NCBI GenBank assembly: GCA_945875225.1
Contig: CAMCJY010000127.1
Location: 1-6,168, forward strand
DNA: 6,168 bases
Direction: 5' to 3'
Origin: Comamonas sp. lk
Lineage (GTDB): Bacteria > Pseudomonadota > Gammaproteobacteria > Burkholderiales > Burkholderiaceae_C
Part shown: piece after piece, positions 5,520 through 6,168 of the stretch
Layout: each line of letters starts with the position of its first letter
How positions within the stretch are numbered: the first letter of the stretch is position 1
The notes under the pieces: generated by a model
The model's input: only the letters and a program-made list of their open reading frames with translations
Databases searched by the model: none
Told to the model about the DNA's origin: nothing
Translations under genes and position numbers: made by a program

Positions 5520-6168
5520 CTACACGAGTACCCGCTCTATGCCCCCGGCATTGGCCTTTTGCACATAGGCGGGCAGCCATTGCTCGCCCAGGATAAGGCG
5601 CGCCATCTCGACCACGATGTAGTCCGCTTCCAGCAATCCGTTGTTCAGGTCATTGCCATAGCGGCTCAGGCCTTGCAAGCAACTGGGGCAGCTGGTGAGG
5701 ATTTTGGTAGGTCCGGTTACGGCAAGGCCCCGATCCGCTTTAAGCGCCGCCAGATCGTCTGCGCCTTGGCGCAGTTCTTCTTCCTTGCGGAAGCGAATTT
5801 GCGTAGAAATATCAGGCCGGGTCACGCCCAAGGTGCCAGACTCGCCGCAGCAGCGTTCGTTTTTGAGCACGGTATCGCCCACCAAGGCTTTGACGGTTTT
5901 CATGGGGTCCTGGAGCTTCATGGGGCTGTGGCAAGGGTCGTGGTACAGATAGCCGCCCGCGTTTTGGGTGGCGCCTTCGGTGCCAAGTGCCGCATCCAAA
6001 GTGATGCCCTTTTCCAATAAGTATTCATGGATGTCGATGATGCGGCAGCCCGGGAATATTTTGTCGAACTGATAGCCTTGTAATTGGTCATAGCAGGTAC
6101 CGCAACTGACCACCACGGTTTTGATGTCCAAGTAGTTCAGGGTATTGGCCACGCGGTGAAACAGCACG
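5520..6168 (-). CDS. CCG-type Fe-S oxidoreductase, C-terminal part (5' end outside window)
   Basis: The last 215 residues of a larger protein are present; the frame is open to the window edge, so the true start is not seen and the GTG at the edge is only an internal valine codon. It carries cysteine-rich CCG domains as in heterodisulfide reductase subunit B, GlcF and the LutA/GlpC families, which bind a non-cubane or 4Fe-4S cluster. The tail of a first domain is seen as SCGTC (C22, C25 of the visible part). A complete second domain has HDPCH (C79), RCCGE (C106, C107) and SCPSC (C160, C163). The protein ends GGIERVLV. In Burkholderiales such ends belong, as I recall, to large fused FAD-binding/Fe-S dehydrogenases with a DUF3683 region, but GlcF-like or LutA-like proteins cannot be excluded without the upstream sequence. 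All cluster ligands visible are intact. It probably oxidises a small organic substrate and passes electrons to a quinone or another carrier. Confidence 0.88.
   Translation of the reverse strand, partial: VLFHRVANTLNYLDIKTVVVSCGTCYDQLQGYQFDKIFPGCRIIDIHEYLLEKGITLDAALGTEGATQNAGGYLYHDPCHSPMKLQDPMKTVKALVGDTVLKNERCCGESGTLGVTRPDISTQIRFRKEEELRQGADDLAALKADRGLAVTGPTKILTSCPSCLQGLSRYGNDLNNGLLEADYIVVEMARLILGEQWLPAYVQKANAGGIERVLV

Overview
The window is an ordinary-looking stretch of bacterial core genome in which every supported gene lies on the minus strand. The proteins present are a quinone pathway cluster (UbiE, UbiJ, UbiB) interrupted by a Tim44-domain protein, preceded by a DUF971 protein and the C-terminal end of a CCG-type Fe-S oxidoreductase, and followed by an FmdB zinc ribbon and a DUF502 membrane protein. 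This combination, with the moderately high GC and the protein sequences themselves, points to a betaproteobacterium of the Burkholderiales, most likely Comamonadaceae (Rhodoferax/Polaromonas-like). The assignment comes from recognising families and gene order, not from a database search.

In the direction of transcription (high to low coordinates): 6168-5520 is the 3' end of a cysteine-rich Fe-S oxidoreductase; 5452-5039 a DUF971 / GBBH-N-like protein; 5023-4292 ubiE; 4192-3251 an exported, membrane-anchored Tim44-like protein; 3188-2625 ubiJ; 2628-1051 ubiB, overlapping ubiJ by four bases; 1000-632 an FmdB-family zinc ribbon; 593-1 a DUF502 membrane protein that runs off the window. Gaps are 15 to about 100 bases, so much of the window could be one transcript. 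No gene-free stretch exceeds 100 bases, and no RNA gene, mobile element or CRISPR array was seen.

Functionally the middle of the window is ubiquinone biosynthesis: UbiE is the C-methyltransferase, UbiJ a lipid-binding-type accessory factor and UbiB an atypical kinase/ATPase at the membrane. The Tim44-like protein sits between ubiE and ubiJ, where E. coli has the two genes adjacent, so it is a candidate membrane partner. The DUF971 protein and the Fe-S oxidoreductase upstream suggest a link to iron-sulfur or quinone-linked redox chemistry, but this is inference from position.

The most unusual nucleotide-level signal is at the ubiJ start. A perfect 7-bp inverted repeat encloses the ATG in its loop, has the purine-rich ribosome-binding sequence in its left arm, and is followed at once by a U-rich tract. 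It looks like an intrinsic terminator or translation-gating hairpin placed at the head of ubiJ-ubiB. A second structured spacer lies between ubiE and the Tim44-like gene. I found no clear sign of a wholly new system.
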